DNA of 64,000 bases from Bacteroidia bacterium. Lineage in GTDB: Bacteria > Bacteroidota > Bacteroidia > J057. A program made the position numbers and the translations under genes. The notes below the pieces were generated by a model. The model ran no database searches, was not told the origin of the DNA, and was given only the letters and a program-made list of their open reading frames with translations. Where the stretch lies: the NCBI GenBank assembly GCA_030430575.1, contig JAUIKF010000011.1:81547-145546 (forward strand), written 5' to 3'. Of the stretch, positions 27,621 to 36,993 are shown in pieces. Every line of letters starts with the position of its first letter. The first letter of the stretch is position 1.

Positions 27621-28043
27621 ATGCACATTTCTAGCCTTCTTCTAACAAGTTACCTGGTTTTCTCATTTTATTGTGCCATAGGACAGCACAAAATGAGTTG
27701 GGATGATTTTTATGATGTTAGATTTGAGGAGAAAAGTGAAGGGTATCTCCTCCCGATATTTGGACAATCTTTATTATGGATGGATGGCGAAGAGATTTAC
27801 ATTTCGGGATATGTGATCCCATTAGATTTCCAACAAAATATCTATGTAATCTCAGCTTTTCCTAACGCTTCCTGCTTCTTTTGTGGAGGTGCAGGTCCAG
27901 AGTCAGTGATGGAACTCCAGTTAAAAAATGCCACGAGAAATTATCGGACGGATGAGTGGAAAAGATTCAAGGGAAGGCTGTGCCTCAATAGGGACGACGA
28001 AAACCACATGCACTATATACTGGAAGACGCAGAGGAATATTGA
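27621..28043 (+). CDS. Small exported DUF3299-like protein
   Basis: 140 residues. The signal peptide ends at AIGQ (residue 22). The mature part contains ISGYVIPLD and FPNASCFFCGGAGPESVMEL, a cysteine motif I associate with DUF3299-type periplasmic proteins, where CxxC may bind metal. It ends with an acidic YILEDAEEY tail. It stands alone between divergent and convergent neighbours with its own -7 box. Function is unknown; a metal- or redox-linked envelope role is a guess. Confidence 0.65.
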   Translation: MHISSLLLTSYLVFSFYCAIGQHKMSWDDFYDVRFEEKSEGYLLPIFGQSLLWMDGEEIYISGYVIPLDFQQNIYVISAFPNASCFFCGGAGPESVMELQLKNATRNYRTDEWKRFKGRLCLNRDDENHMHYILEDAEEY

Positions 28044-28122
28044 GGAAGGAATAAAAATTAAAATGAAAATTAAAACAATTGCATTTGAACTTGTACTTGA
28101 GTTTGAATTATTCGTCAGCACC

Positions 28123-29502
28123 CTATTGCCTAATTTTGGCAATTACTTCATCTGCGGCGCGCTTCCCCGCCCGAATCGCTCCTTCCATATACCCATTCCA
28201 TACAGTCGCAGTTTCTGTCCCAGCCCAATGAATTCTTTCCACTGGCGTGCGAAGTGCCGGCCCATACGCTGTCAAAAATCCAGGCCCTAAGGGAGAGACA
28301 CACCCTGAAGTATAGGACTCCTTTGCCCAATCCATTACAACATAATCCAAAACATTGTCGGCTTCTGGCCCCCAAAGGCGCTTCAATTCCTTGATAATTG
28401 ACTTTTGCTGGTCTTCCTTGGAAAGTGTTAATAATTTTTTATTCGCAAAACAGGTAAAGATGCCACTTGAAGCGTCTGATGGGGAATTGTCAAAACCCAT
28501 GCTAAATGGGCCAGACGCTAAGAATACATCTCCGCTGTATCCCTGAGATCGCCAAAATGGTCGGGGATATAGCAAACTGCATTTGGCACCTGAGGCAGTC
28601 GGCCAGTTGGCCATCAAGTCCTGTCGTTGCTGGGGCAGTGGAGCGTCAAATCCCAACTTATGGGCGTCTTTGGGCATCATGGCTACAATGATCCGTTTAG
28701 CCCGTAAGGGTTTCTCATTAGCGGTGACTAGCACCTCATCATTTTCTATTTTTATGCTTGTCACGGGAGCCTTTAGCCTGATCACCTCCCCTAATTGAGT
28801 TGCCATTTTTTGAGATATCTGCTGAGCGCCCCCTCGAATCCGAAGGTCTTGAGCACTTTCAAGTAAATTGTGAATTCCCCCAGCAGATTTCACATAGAAC
28901 AAAAAATACAGCATCGATAAGTCATTGACATCTGCACTGAGGAAACTCGCTATTCCATAGGTCATTTCGAGCCGAACTGCCATGGAATCAGTTGCCTTTT
29001 TTAGCCACTTCCCTACTTTCATTTTATCCCATTCGGCTGCATAAGGCGTCAACCAAGGAGCTTCTAGGGGTACGACCGAGGCTAGCTCATCGATTTGGCT
29101 TTCCAACCTGGCAAAGGCTAATTCTTGGGGCTTATTCATACTCCCTCCACCTATGGCTCGCCCTGCCATGAAAGAAGGGAAGCTTTTGATGTCTAACTCA
29201 CGCATAAGCCGGCGAATTTCCGTCTGTCCAGGGGCGATCCACTGCCCACCAGCTTCAGCTATATTTCCTCCTGTCATCTCTTGATTATAGGTACGCCCCC
29301 CTACCCTATCCCGTGCCTCTAGCAGGAGGACCTTGGCGTTTGCCTGGTGAAGTACACGGGCTGCCATCAGGCCTGAGAGGCCGGCACCTATGACAATTAC
29401 GTCCCATGTATTTGTTTTTGGAGCAGATATTAGGGAAGGCATAAGGGCCATTCCTAAGCCCGCAACGCTGGTGGTTTTGAGAAAGTTTCTTCTTGAAGAC
29501 AT
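28123..29502 (-). CDS. Flavin monoamine oxidase family protein, Tat-exported
   Basis: 459 residues. A twin-arginine signal SRRNFLKTTSVAGLGMALMP opens the protein, so it is folded with FAD before export. The dinucleotide-binding motif VIVIGAGLSG (GxGxxG at 39-44) is followed by LLEARDRVGGRTYNQE, the standard flavin amine oxidase pair. The C-terminus has IHWAGTETATVWNGYMEGAI, the usual FAD-contacting GTE…GYMEGA motif. It would oxidise amines (polyamine, amino acid or monoamine) in the periplasm, releasing peroxide and ammonia. It is monocistronic. Confidence 0.9.
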   Translation of the reverse strand: MSSRRNFLKTTSVAGLGMALMPSLISAPKTNTWDVIVIGAGLSGLMAARVLHQANAKVLLLEARDRVGGRTYNQEMTGGNIAEAGGQWIAPGQTEIRRLMRELDIKSFPSFMAGRAIGGGSMNKPQELAFARLESQIDELASVVPLEAPWLTPYAAEWDKMKVGKWLKKATDSMAVRLEMTYGIASFLSADVNDLSMLYFLFYVKSAGGIHNLLESAQDLRIRGGAQQISQKMATQLGEVIRLKAPVTSIKIENDEVLVTANEKPLRAKRIIVAMMPKDAHKLGFDAPLPQQRQDLMANWPTASGAKCSLLYPRPFWRSQGYSGDVFLASGPFSMGFDNSPSDASSGIFTCFANKKLLTLSKEDQQKSIIKELKRLWGPEADNVLDYVVMDWAKESYTSGCVSPLGPGFLTAYGPALRTPVERIHWAGTETATVWNGYMEGAIRAGKRAADEVIAKIRQ

Positions 29503-29686
29503 TCCTCGAAAATAGGAAGAATCTTTTAAATTGGTTGAATTTCTTACAAGTATTACAGCGGGGTAATTTGCGGTTGAATTGATAATCTATTACTTTTAAA
29601 AAGGTTAGATTTACAATCCTACCAAATCCAGACCATGCAAAACGGAAACCATACCCACACATCTCCTTTAATCCCATCATTGCTGA

Positions 29687-30166
29687 ATGGAACACCCCAG
29701 TCAGAAACCCATCAATGTCCTCATGATCGAGGATAACCCTAGCGATGTATTACTGACTCAAGAAGCATTTAACAGTTCACCTCAATATCCAATCACCCTA
29801 CATGCTGCCAGTGACGGCGTGGCTGGCCTTGACTTTCTCAAAAAAAGAGGTATTTATTCTACTTCTGCAACTCCTTCCCTCGTATTGCTGGACCTCAATC
29901 TCCCACAAAAGACGGGTTTTGAGGTATTAGAAGAGGTGCGCAATACACCAGAAATATGCTATATCCCCATTATTATCCTCAGTACCTCTACCAATTTCCA
30001 GGAAGTGAGGCGCTGTTATGAATTGGGTGCCAATAGCTATATAGCGAAGCCCGTAGATTTTGAGGAATTTGTCAATTTGACTTATTGGCTACAGCAATTT
30101 TGGTTTCGGGGATGTATTTTACCTTCCTATGAGGAGGCCAAATATGCCGAACCCAGTATGTATTAG
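29687..30166 (+). CDS. Single-domain response regulator (Rcp1/CheY-like)
   Basis: 159 residues made of one receiver domain. The acid pocket is IEDN (E15, D16), the phospho-acceptor Asp69 is in LVLLDLNLPQKTGFE, and the conserved Lys121 in NSYIAKPVDF. There is no output domain, so it probably passes phosphate or controls a partner by binding. No histidine kinase lies nearby; Rcp1-type regulators usually pair with a phytochrome or PAS kinase. Its last codons overlap by 4 bases the convergent rhomboid gene, so the two 3' ends share sequence. Confidence 0.9.
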   Translation: MEHPSQKPINVLMIEDNPSDVLLTQEAFNSSPQYPITLHAASDGVAGLDFLKKRGIYSTSATPSLVLLDLNLPQKTGFEVLEEVRNTPEICYIPIIILSTSTNFQEVRRCYELGANSYIAKPVDFEEFVNLTYWLQQFWFRGCILPSYEEAKYAEPSMY

Positions 30167-30846
30167 TCAGGATGTTGGAAGCCTGATGGGGGAGGGTTAT
30201 TTTTCTGATAATTCCAATATTCAAACCCTTCATCTTCCTTATCAGGCGCATCTTCCCAGTCATAGCGCTTTTGAGGGGGCAAGCCTTGCTTGCGCATAAA
30301 GAATGCGGCCACTACTCCAGCGATCCCTCCAAATAAGTGAGACTCCCAAGACACATGTTCAGGGGTAAAAAAGGGTAAGGTTCCCCATACCATACTACCA
30401 TGAAAAAAAACTACTACCAGAGCAACTGCCATAGCTACTAACTCTTTTCTAAATACCCCACTAAAGAAAAGGAAAAATGCCAAGCCGTAAATTATCCCAC
30501 TGACTCCAATATGCAGACTAGTTCTGGCAGCTATCCAGACCCATACACCGCTCGCAATTTGGATAAACATCACTACCTGCCAAGCAATGGGTCGGTAGAA
30601 GAAAAAGAGCGCAACCGCCAAAGGTAAAAGGGAGATGCTATTGGAAAGTAAATGATCCATGATATTCCCATGGACAAAGGGAGCCGTCAAAATCCCGACC
30701 AACCCCTCGGCATGGCGAGGGTAAATTCCCAACCGGCTAAAACTAGTATCAGAGAATATCTCTATCAATTCTACTGCCCATAGAATTCCTACCCAAATTC
30801 CAGCAATCAATAAGGACGATCCAAATAATTGTTTTTCTTTTTTCAC
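30163..30846 (-). CDS. Rhomboid family intramembrane serine protease
   Basis: 227 residues with about six membrane segments. The catalytic Ser116 is in HIGVSGIIYG (GxSG) and His170 in WESHLFGGIAGV; the conserved HGN…N motif is in FVHGNIMDHLLSNS. A short hydrophilic C-terminal tail follows (YDWEDAPDKEDEGFEYWN). It cleaves single-pass membrane proteins within the bilayer. It overlaps by 4 bases with the start of the gene's upstream partner, the alpha/beta hydrolase, so both are translated from one mRNA. Confidence 0.92.
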   Translation of the reverse strand: MKKEKQLFGSSLLIAGIWVGILWAVELIEIFSDTSFSRLGIYPRHAEGLVGILTAPFVHGNIMDHLLSNSISLLPLAVALFFFYRPIAWQVVMFIQIASGVWVWIAARTSLHIGVSGIIYGLAFFLFFSGVFRKELVAMAVALVVVFFHGSMVWGTLPFFTPEHVSWESHLFGGIAGVVAAFFMRKQGLPPQKRYDWEDAPDKEDEGFEYWNYQKNNPPPSGFQHPD

Positions 30847-31610
30847 TGTAAAAAAGCTATTACTTCTTTCAAAAAAGCGTCTGGTGCCTCTGCGTGCACC
30901 CAGTGCCCGACGCCAGGTAAAGTGACAAACTGCACATTGGGAAACATCTCTGTGATCGCTTCATGATCTGATTTCTCCACATACGGAGAAGCGCCTCCTG
31001 TTAAAAACAAGGTTTCCCCGTCAAAGGGCTCTTCCATCTCTATAGAAGCTAATATGTGTTCATAATCCGCCAAAATTGTTGCAAGGTTGAACTTCCATTG
31101 GAATTGATTGTTTTTATCCCGTTTCAAACTTTTCAGTAAAAACTGACGAACCTCAGGTTCCACAATGGTTTTTCCCAAATGATCTGCAGCCTCTTTTCTG
31201 CTACTGAGCTGATCCAAAGGAAGGCTTGCAAGTGCTTCCAGCACGACATTGTGATGAGGTTCATAGGCTTTTGGCGCCATATCCAGAACGACAAGCTTGT
31301 CGATCCGGTCTCCATGCTGACCAGCAAAATGCATCACAGTCTTCCCCCCCATAGAATGGCCGAGCAAATGCGCCTGGTAAATCCCCTGTGCATCCAGGAA
31401 GGCAAGTAAGTCATCTGCCATAGCTTCATAGTCCATACGGTCATGATGTGGAGATCGTCCATGATTACGCTGGTCCACTAAGTAGACACTATAGGATTCC
31501 GCCAATTTCTTGGCAAGACTTACCCAATTGTCAAGTGATCCAAAAAGACCATGTAAAATGACCAAAGCAGGGCCTTGACCAAAAATTTTCACATTTAATT
31601 CTAATCCCAT
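30843..31610 (-). CDS. Alpha/beta hydrolase (YbfF-like esterase)
   Basis: 255 residues. An oxyanion-hole motif LHGLFGSLDNW, nucleophile Ser86 in LLGHSMGGK, and the catalytic His in GVGHWVHAEAP place it in the alpha/beta-hydrolase fold, closest in pattern to YbfF and related acyl-ester hydrolases. It is cytosolic with no signal peptide. It is followed by the rhomboid gene with a 4-base stop-start overlap. The substrate is not identifiable. Confidence 0.9.
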   Translation of the reverse strand: MGLELNVKIFGQGPALVILHGLFGSLDNWVSLAKKLAESYSVYLVDQRNHGRSPHHDRMDYEAMADDLLAFLDAQGIYQAHLLGHSMGGKTVMHFAGQHGDRIDKLVVLDMAPKAYEPHHNVVLEALASLPLDQLSSRKEAADHLGKTIVEPEVRQFLLKSLKRDKNNQFQWKFNLATILADYEHILASIEMEEPFDGETLFLTGGASPYVEKSDHEAITEMFPNVQFVTLPGVGHWVHAEAPDAFLKEVIAFLQ

Positions 31611-31686
31611 GCAACGAAGTTCAGTTTATTGATGTCATTAGCATACAAAAGTATTGAATTTCTTCGATGCCATAAGCCAGAAGTTC

Positions 31687-32010
31687 ATGAAGTTGTTTAA
31701 AACGCTTATATATTGCCTCCTCTTGTCAATAGCTGTACCAACTACAGCTGCCCCTATGTTAATGAGTATTTCCCCAAATACTTCCGACATATACTTACCT
31801 ACTTGCGTTCCGCACCCTAGTTCTTGCCAGGCAAGGACCTTCAATTTCGAAAAGAGTGCTTTTCACCCGCCTGTAGTGCCTACCACAGAAGCTCCATCCA
31901 TTTCAGAATGGATCAATGATCATCATAAGAGATTATTTTGGGGAGCAATAGGATTTCTTTACCTATCGCTTGTAGGCGTGTCTACCTTGAAAATCCTTAG
32001 AAAAGCCTAA
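31687..32010 (+). CDS. Small hypothetical exported membrane protein
   Basis: 107 residues from the ATG at 31687; the frame runs back to a TTG at 31654 but the ATG gives a clean signal peptide (MKLFKTLIYCLLLSIAVPTT). Two cysteines (TCVPHPSSCQ) and a C-terminal membrane helix (LFWGAIGFLYLSLVGVSTL) are visible. It is convergent with blaI and divergent from the hydrolase gene. The layout is protein-like, but I recognise no family. Confidence 0.5.
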   Translation: MKLFKTLIYCLLLSIAVPTTAAPMLMSISPNTSDIYLPTCVPHPSSCQARTFNFEKSAFHPPVVPTTEAPSISEWINDHHKRLFWGAIGFLYLSLVGVSTLKILRKA

Positions 32011-32018
32011 TCACCTTT

Positions 32019-32411
32019 TCACTTTCCTTTTTCTAATTGATCCAAGAAGTCTCTGATCTCGTTGAGATCCGAAGCAGTCGACTTTCGATTGCCAAGTGCT
32101 TGCATGACCAGTTTTAAAGCAGACCCCTGAAAAGCTTTATCTATCAATTTGTCTACCAGCTGATTTTGAGCATCTCCTTCACTTACCAAAGTCTTATATA
32201 TATGTGTCTTTCCAGATTTGGATCGAGTCAGTAGCCCTTTGTCATGCATGATCTGCATGAGCTTGAGGGTTGTGGTATATCCAACCTCCCCAGGTTTTGC
32301 CAAATTGAGGGCTTCGTTGACCGTTCTCACATTTGAAGGGCCTTGGCGCCATAGGATTTGTAAAATCTCTAATTCTTTATCCGTGGGACGGGGTAGTTTT
32401 AGGTCGGCCAT
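32019..32411 (-). CDS. BlaI/MecI/CopY family transcriptional repressor
   Basis: 130 residues from the ATG at 32411 (a TTG three codons earlier is unlikely). A winged helix covers LPRPTDKELEILQILWRQGP to about residue 70, including VGYTTTLKLMQIMHDKGLL, and a C-terminal dimerisation helix follows. BlaI proteins bind paired dyads and are usually encoded with the sensor protease BlaR1 (M56). No BlaR1 gene is adjacent, so this copy is an orphan: its target or signal must be elsewhere. Two perfect dyads directly upstream indicate autoregulation. Confidence 0.9.
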   Translation of the reverse strand: MADLKLPRPTDKELEILQILWRQGPSNVRTVNEALNLAKPGEVGYTTTLKLMQIMHDKGLLTRSKSGKTHIYKTLVSEGDAQNQLVDKLIDKAFQGSALKLVMQALGNRKSTASDLNEIRDFLDQLEKGK

Positions 32412-32431
32412 ATCGCACAATACGTTTTTAC

Positions 32432-32474
32432 TACGAACAATTTCGTACTACAAGTATATACGAAAGTCTTCGTA
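32432..32474 (-). promoter_or_regulatory. Two BlaI-type operators flanking a promoter
   Basis: TACGAACAATTTCGTA (32432-32447) and TACGAAAGTCTTCGTA (32459-32474) are both perfect 6-4-6 inverted repeats of TACGAA, with centres 27 bases apart. They lie 21 and 48 bases before the blaI start. Between them on the minus strand is TATACTTG, close to the -7 consensus. This is a textbook autorepression arrangement. The rest of the gap up to 32864 shows no gene. Confidence 0.8.
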
Positions 32475-32864
32475 AAGGCAAGTTTTTTACACTATTGATT
32501 CAAATCTAACGTCTAATCGCTAAAAGAAAAGGGTAACATATTTTCTCTACTCCTCCCCTATTTTTGCCCAATATTGGGCAACCGTTGGAAGAAATGTTTG
32601 AATTTATCAAAATATCCAAGGGTATAAGGTTGTTAGTTTCTTTGCCCAAAATGCAGGTCCTGACCGAAAAAAAATGATATATTTGACCCTAATAGTGTTC
32701 TTTTTCTACAGTATTTCCTTCACACGAATCCTCACCTACGCACAAATACGTAGATATTGTACCCGATTTCACAGACTACTTGTTTTACTAATTTCCTAGC
32801 TGGACCCCAGATGCTGCGTTAGCGCCAACTACTTTTTTACTTAAAAGTTCCATTTAAAAAAAGG

Positions 32865-32872
32865 TAAGTTTG
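32865..32872 (+). promoter_or_regulatory. -7 box TAAGTTTG of the 32903 gene
   Basis: Exact match to TAnnTTTG, 30 bases before the ATG at 32903, which also supports that start over the upstream open codons. Confidence 0.6.
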
Positions 32873-32902
32873 TCGACATACTGCATAAATAACCAGCGTG
32901 CC

Positions 32903-34009
32903 ATGAACTATCAATCCTTACTCTTATTCATCTTACTTCCCCTCCTAGCTTTTAATCTTACTTTTGGTCAAGCAAAACTTGGCTTTTCCATTCAGAATCT
33001 AGTTGTCTCCAGCAACACACTTGAGTTTGACATCTATGCTGTTGCCAATGTGAACAATACATTTCATAGCCGTGGTCAGGTTTACCTTGACTACAACATG
33101 CTTGCATTTGGAGACTCTATTGTCCATAGAGGAAATGTTTCCTTTACTCCTTTGTCCTTGGTGAGTGAAACCGTCCCAGTTTTTGGGAATAAGTATTCGA
33201 CTATTGGTTTTATTGACAATAGCCCTAGTCGTCTCGCTATTACCTGGCAGACCAATTTTCCTGCGGCCTCTCCGACTTCGCTGACCCATACTTTGGTCCC
33301 TGCAGCCTTTACGCCCTTATATCATATAACCATGCAGATCCAGAACACCACGGTCCCTATCCAGGTGTCCTTAGCTGAGTATCTGATGATCGGACAACAA
33401 TTTCATATCACAGCTCCGAACTGGGAAGTTCCTTATCACGATTGGCCTTTGCCAGTTGAGTTGATGCATTTTGATGGGCGTCCCATCAATGACCAAGAAG
33501 TACAGCTAGATTGGTCGACCTCGTCTGAAATCAATAATGATCATTTTGTATTGGAAAAAAGACTAGGTCAACAAGGCCCATTCCTGGAAATAGCCCAAAT
33601 TGAAGGAGCTGGGACAACAGACGAACCCACTTTTTATGACTTTATTGACAGGTCTCCCATGGATGTGGTGAATTATTATCGACTGAAGCAGGTCGATATT
33701 GATGGCCTGTTTAGCTATACAGGTATGGTAGAGGTAAAATTTGAGGAACTAAAAGCCTTTGATCTTACTATTTATCCTAATCCTACTACCGATATAGCTT
33801 ATCTTAAACTCCATTCGGTGGAGAAAGAAGATTTTCATTACCAGCTAGTAGATCAGTCAGGCAAGCGCATGACAAGTGGGCAAATATTGGGTTTGACCAG
33901 TCAAGAAGAGATTCAATTAGATCTTACAGAATTTCCCGCAGGGGTGTACTATTTGCAACTAGTAGGGCCTTCAGGAGAAGTACAGTATGTAAAACTCGTA
34001 AAGATTTAA
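32903..34009 (+). CDS. Secreted family protein (HSRGQVY domain) with T9SS sorting domain
   Basis: 368 residues from the ATG at 32903. A signal peptide ends at TFGQ. An N-terminal domain of about 165 residues carries the family signature EFDIYAV … NTFHSRGQVYLDYN … AFG and ends with a GQQF … VPY motif. A second beta domain starts LPVELMHFDGRPINDQEVQL and has SSEINNDHFVLEKR … YYRLKQVDIDG, the segment that commonly precedes T9SS tails. The tail is LTIYPNPTTDIA … YVKLVKI. Three relatives are at 34092, 35644 and 45896. The N-terminal domain could be cohesin-like, but this is only an impression. Confidence 0.85.
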   Translation: MNYQSLLLFILLPLLAFNLTFGQAKLGFSIQNLVVSSNTLEFDIYAVANVNNTFHSRGQVYLDYNMLAFGDSIVHRGNVSFTPLSLVSETVPVFGNKYSTIGFIDNSPSRLAITWQTNFPAASPTSLTHTLVPAAFTPLYHITMQIQNTTVPIQVSLAEYLMIGQQFHITAPNWEVPYHDWPLPVELMHFDGRPINDQEVQLDWSTSSEINNDHFVLEKRLGQQGPFLEIAQIEGAGTTDEPTFYDFIDRSPMDVVNYYRLKQVDIDGLFSYTGMVEVKFEELKAFDLTIYPNPTTDIAYLKLHSVEKEDFHYQLVDQSGKRMTSGQILGLTSQEEIQLDLTEFPAGVYYLQLVGPSGEVQYVKLVKI

Positions 34010-34091
34010 GGTTTGTTGCAAAAGCCGATTCATCCACGTAAATTGCGCTAAGCTTGATCTATTATTCCACTCTATGTAAAATACACTACTC

Positions 34092-35279
34092 GTGAAGCAT
34101 CCTGTTGCACTCTCTCATTACTTTAAAAAACCCCTGCTTCCTGTAATTAGAGTGCCTTTCTTCCGCCTAATAGCGTTTCTTTTCATGGTTGCTGGCTTTG
34201 GGCCAAGTCTCATTGGCCAGACAGTTTATTTCGAAATCAAAAACGAAGTTCAGAACGGTTCTGACTATGATTTTGATGTATATATGTATGCTGACCAGTT
34301 AAATACCTATCATAGTCGTGGTCAGGTATACATGTATTATGATACTGCCGCTTTTGGCCAAACCCTAGTAAATAATGGAAAGGTTACTTTTCAGCATTTG
34401 ACTTTGCTAAATGGCATTATTGGTCCTCCTTTCAATACGCCCCAGTATAATACTACCCTAAATGACAATGGAAATAGGGTGGTAGCTACCTGGGGATCTG
34501 CTTTTGGGGGGTGTGATCCTGCATCGGTTTCACTTATTTATACCATTGTCCCTGATACACCTACCCCACTGTACCACTTTACTTTTCGGATGAAGGATCC
34601 CAGTAAGCCTGCGAATATATTATTTGATGGCGGACTGATGGGTGGGCAGCAATTTTTTGTCAATCCTAATCCTCCGCCAAATCCTCAACCATCAGATTGT
34701 GAGCTTCCCTATTCTGACGGGATTCTCCCTATTCTGCTGTCTGACTTCCATGCTATGCCCTCAGGCGTAGAGGAAAATGAAGTTAAGGTGACATGGGCGA
34801 CCTCGATGGAGCGGAATAGTAGCCACTTTGTGCTGGAACGTAGAATTGGCAATAATGGAACGTTTAAGCCGATAGCAATGATTCCTACCATGGATGAATT
34901 AGCGGGTGGATCATATACCTTTATAGATAAATCTGCGATCGGGAAAGACATCTTCTATCAACTTAAATCCGTCAACATGGATGGCCATTTTGCCTATTCG
35001 CATGTCATCCATCTACATCGTTTCTTCCCCACCAGTTCTCCTTATACCATTTACCCCAATCCAACCAATGGCTTGATCCATATTCAGCCTATGAATGAGT
35101 CCCTTCAGGTACAACATTTATCTCTGTACGATATGCAAGGAAGGCTTATATCACAAACGGCTGTACCATCAGCTGAGGTAATTGAAGTAGACCTGGCTAC
35201 CTATCCTAAAGGAATCTACTTAATAGAACTCCAACATACAGATGGGTCTACTTTTAGAAAACAGGTTATTAGAAAATAG
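34092..35279 (+). CDS. Secreted family protein (HSRGQVY domain) with T9SS sorting domain
   Basis: 395 residues with a GTG start at 34092; the next ATG (34185) would cut the signal peptide, which ends at LIGQ (about residue 43). It has the same two-domain order as its neighbour: DFDVYMYADQLNTYHSRGQ … AFG, a GGQQFFV motif, then LPILLSDFHAMP … SSHFVLERRIG, and the tail TIYPNPTNGLI … FRKQVIRK. A proline-rich insertion NPNPPPNPQPSD lies between the domains. The three genes in a row (32903, 34092, 35644) are tandem duplicates separated by 80-365 bases, and this one is followed by a terminator. Confidence 0.83.
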   Translation: MKHPVALSHYFKKPLLPVIRVPFFRLIAFLFMVAGFGPSLIGQTVYFEIKNEVQNGSDYDFDVYMYADQLNTYHSRGQVYMYYDTAAFGQTLVNNGKVTFQHLTLLNGIIGPPFNTPQYNTTLNDNGNRVVATWGSAFGGCDPASVSLIYTIVPDTPTPLYHFTFRMKDPSKPANILFDGGLMGGQQFFVNPNPPPNPQPSDCELPYSDGILPILLSDFHAMPSGVEENEVKVTWATSMERNSSHFVLERRIGNNGTFKPIAMIPTMDELAGGSYTFIDKSAIGKDIFYQLKSVNMDGHFAYSHVIHLHRFFPTSSPYTIYPNPTNGLIHIQPMNESLQVQHLSLYDMQGRLISQTAVPSAEVIEVDLATYPKGIYLIELQHTDGSTFRKQVIRK

Positions 35280-35300
35280 AAATCCATTTTCAATATATAT

Positions 35301-35331
35301 AAAGAGTGTGCCTGGGTAAGGCGCACTCTTT
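35301..35331 (+). terminator. Rho-independent terminator
   Basis: A 12-bp stem (AAAGAGTGTGCC/GGCGCACTCTTT, one G-T pair), 7-base loop and T-run, 22 bases after the stop at 35279. The following gap to 35643 is very AT-rich and carries no gene I can support. Confidence 0.9.
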
Positions 35332-35643
35332 TTTATTCTATTTTTTTAATTTTGTATAAGAAAGGATTGCGGTTGATCTCAATTCCCCCTAGCTTTACAG
35401 CAATTTCTTACCCATGTTAATCATTAATTATTATCATTTCGATTTGTGTGATTGATTGAGAGATAAAAAAAAAACATTAATTCATGGACTATTTCCTATA
35501 TTTTCAATTTTTATTCTAAAAAAATCACGAATTGGCCTATATTTTGTTCTAGTGTACACCATACCAATTAATGCTATTTTTCTTACATATTTTATCGCCA
35601 TATTTCTATATAAACCATTAATAGCCAATTGTAATTGATCCTT

Positions 35644-36813
35644 ATGAAAAGCAACAATATACTTTCAACCATGTGGCGTTCATCTTTTTGGCGAATGAAA
35701 AGCAAAACCTTATCATTCTTACTCTTGTGTCTTGGAATCTGTACTAGTTCTGTTTGGGGGCAGGTAAATATCTATTTTACCATTCAGAACGAGGTAGTCA
35801 ACGGAAGTTTTTACGAATTTGATGTATATATGTATGCTGACCAAACGGGGACTTTTCATAGCCGTGGTCAAGTTTATGTCTACTACAATCCTGATGCTTT
35901 TGGATCATCAGTCGTCTCAAATGGAAATGCTACTTATTCGCACCTTTCTCTTTTGAATGGAAATGGAATCGTACCTCCTAGCAATGTTGTAGTAGGTCCT
36001 AAATACACGACTCTTACCTTTGTTGATAACGGCCCTAGGGTGGCCCTGACTTGGCGCACCAATTTCCGCGCTGCCAATCCCTCTACTTCTGCACACAACG
36101 AAGTACCGATTACTCCTACCCCACTCTATCACGTCAGGCTTGCGATCCAAGATGGCACCAAACCTGCCAACCTCGCACTTGACTTTGGATTGATGGTAAA
36201 TCAGCAGTTTTATCTGGTAGCTCCTAATTCAGAGACACCTTATACAGACGGTGTGCTCCCTGTAGAATTGACAAACTTTACAGGAAAGAAACTAAATGAT
36301 CAGCAAGTCAATTTGAACTGGTCTACTGCTTCAGAGACGAATAATGACCACTTTGTCATTGAAAAGAAAATTGGGGAAGAAGGAACATATGAGGAAATTG
36401 GAACAGTAAATGGTGCTGGGACCACTAGTGTCCCCACGCATTACCAATACCTCGATCGTAGTCCTATGGGACAGGACAATTATTATAGACTGAGACAAGT
36501 CAATCTGAATGGTGGCATTGCCTACTCAGATGAAATCAAGATATCTTTTGACCTTTCTTCTTTGCCCGTTGTTACAGCTTTCCCTAACCCCGTTACATCC
36601 TCCACTACCCTAAGGGTCAATGGATCATTGGAGGGGACGTATGCTTATCAAATCAATGACCTGAGCGGCAAAATGCTCAAACGAGGAACCATTTCTCCAG
36701 AAGATCAAGGAGAAGTAACCTTAGATTTGACAGACCTTGCCGAAGGGATTTATATCCTTCGCTGGGCAGACCCTAATGGAAAAGTGTATGTCGACAGATT
36801 GGCAAAACGGTAA
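35644..36813 (+). CDS. Secreted family protein (HSRGQVY domain) with T9SS sorting domain
   Basis: 389 residues from the ATG at 35644; a second ATG at 35695 gives a shorter, equally good signal peptide (MKSKTLSFLLLCLGICTSSV). The N-terminal domain has EFDVYMYADQTGTFHSRGQ … AFG and NQQFYLV … ETPY; the second domain begins LPVELTNFTGKKLNDQQVNL with SETNNDHFVIEKKIG. The tail ATAFPNPV-type segment (VVTAFPNPVTSSTT … VDRLAKR) is a T9SS type A signal. It is closest to the 32903 protein in its second half and to the 34092 protein in its first half (VYMYADQ), suggesting shuffling between copies. Confidence 0.83.
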   Translation: MKSNNILSTMWRSSFWRMKSKTLSFLLLCLGICTSSVWGQVNIYFTIQNEVVNGSFYEFDVYMYADQTGTFHSRGQVYVYYNPDAFGSSVVSNGNATYSHLSLLNGNGIVPPSNVVVGPKYTTLTFVDNGPRVALTWRTNFRAANPSTSAHNEVPITPTPLYHVRLAIQDGTKPANLALDFGLMVNQQFYLVAPNSETPYTDGVLPVELTNFTGKKLNDQQVNLNWSTASETNNDHFVIEKKIGEEGTYEEIGTVNGAGTTSVPTHYQYLDRSPMGQDNYYRLRQVNLNGGIAYSDEIKISFDLSSLPVVTAFPNPVTSSTTLRVNGSLEGTYAYQINDLSGKMLKRGTISPEDQGEVTLDLTDLAEGIYILRWADPNGKVYVDRLAKR

Positions 36814-36836
36814 AAGTGACTGACCATTTGTTTACT

Positions 36837-36866
36837 AAAAAAGCCACCTGAGAGGGTGGCTTTTTT
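36837..36866 (+). terminator. Rho-independent terminator
   Basis: A 12-bp perfect stem (AAAAAAGCCACC/GGTGGCTTTTTT) with a 6-base loop, 23 bases after the stop at 36813. Confidence 0.92.
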
Positions 36867-36880
36867 GTATATCATTCTAT

Positions 36881-36969
36881 GGGTTCAAGAAGCGTTCAAA
36901 TCGTTCAAAAGCTAACGAGCTATATCATTCCTTTCTTGAACGACTTGAACCGTTTGAACGTCTTGAACC
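36881..36969. repeat. Fold-back element with GTTCAA-type repeat arms
   Basis: The left arm (36881-36912) is built of CGTTCAAA-like units; the right arm (36931-36969) is its reverse complement but with one extra 8-9-base unit (GACTTGAAC). The outermost 9 bp (GGTTCAAGA/TCTTGAACC) pair perfectly. The loop is about 18 bases. Confidence 0.85.
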
Positions 36970-36993
36970 ATCTTCTTTTTATAGAACCTTCTT

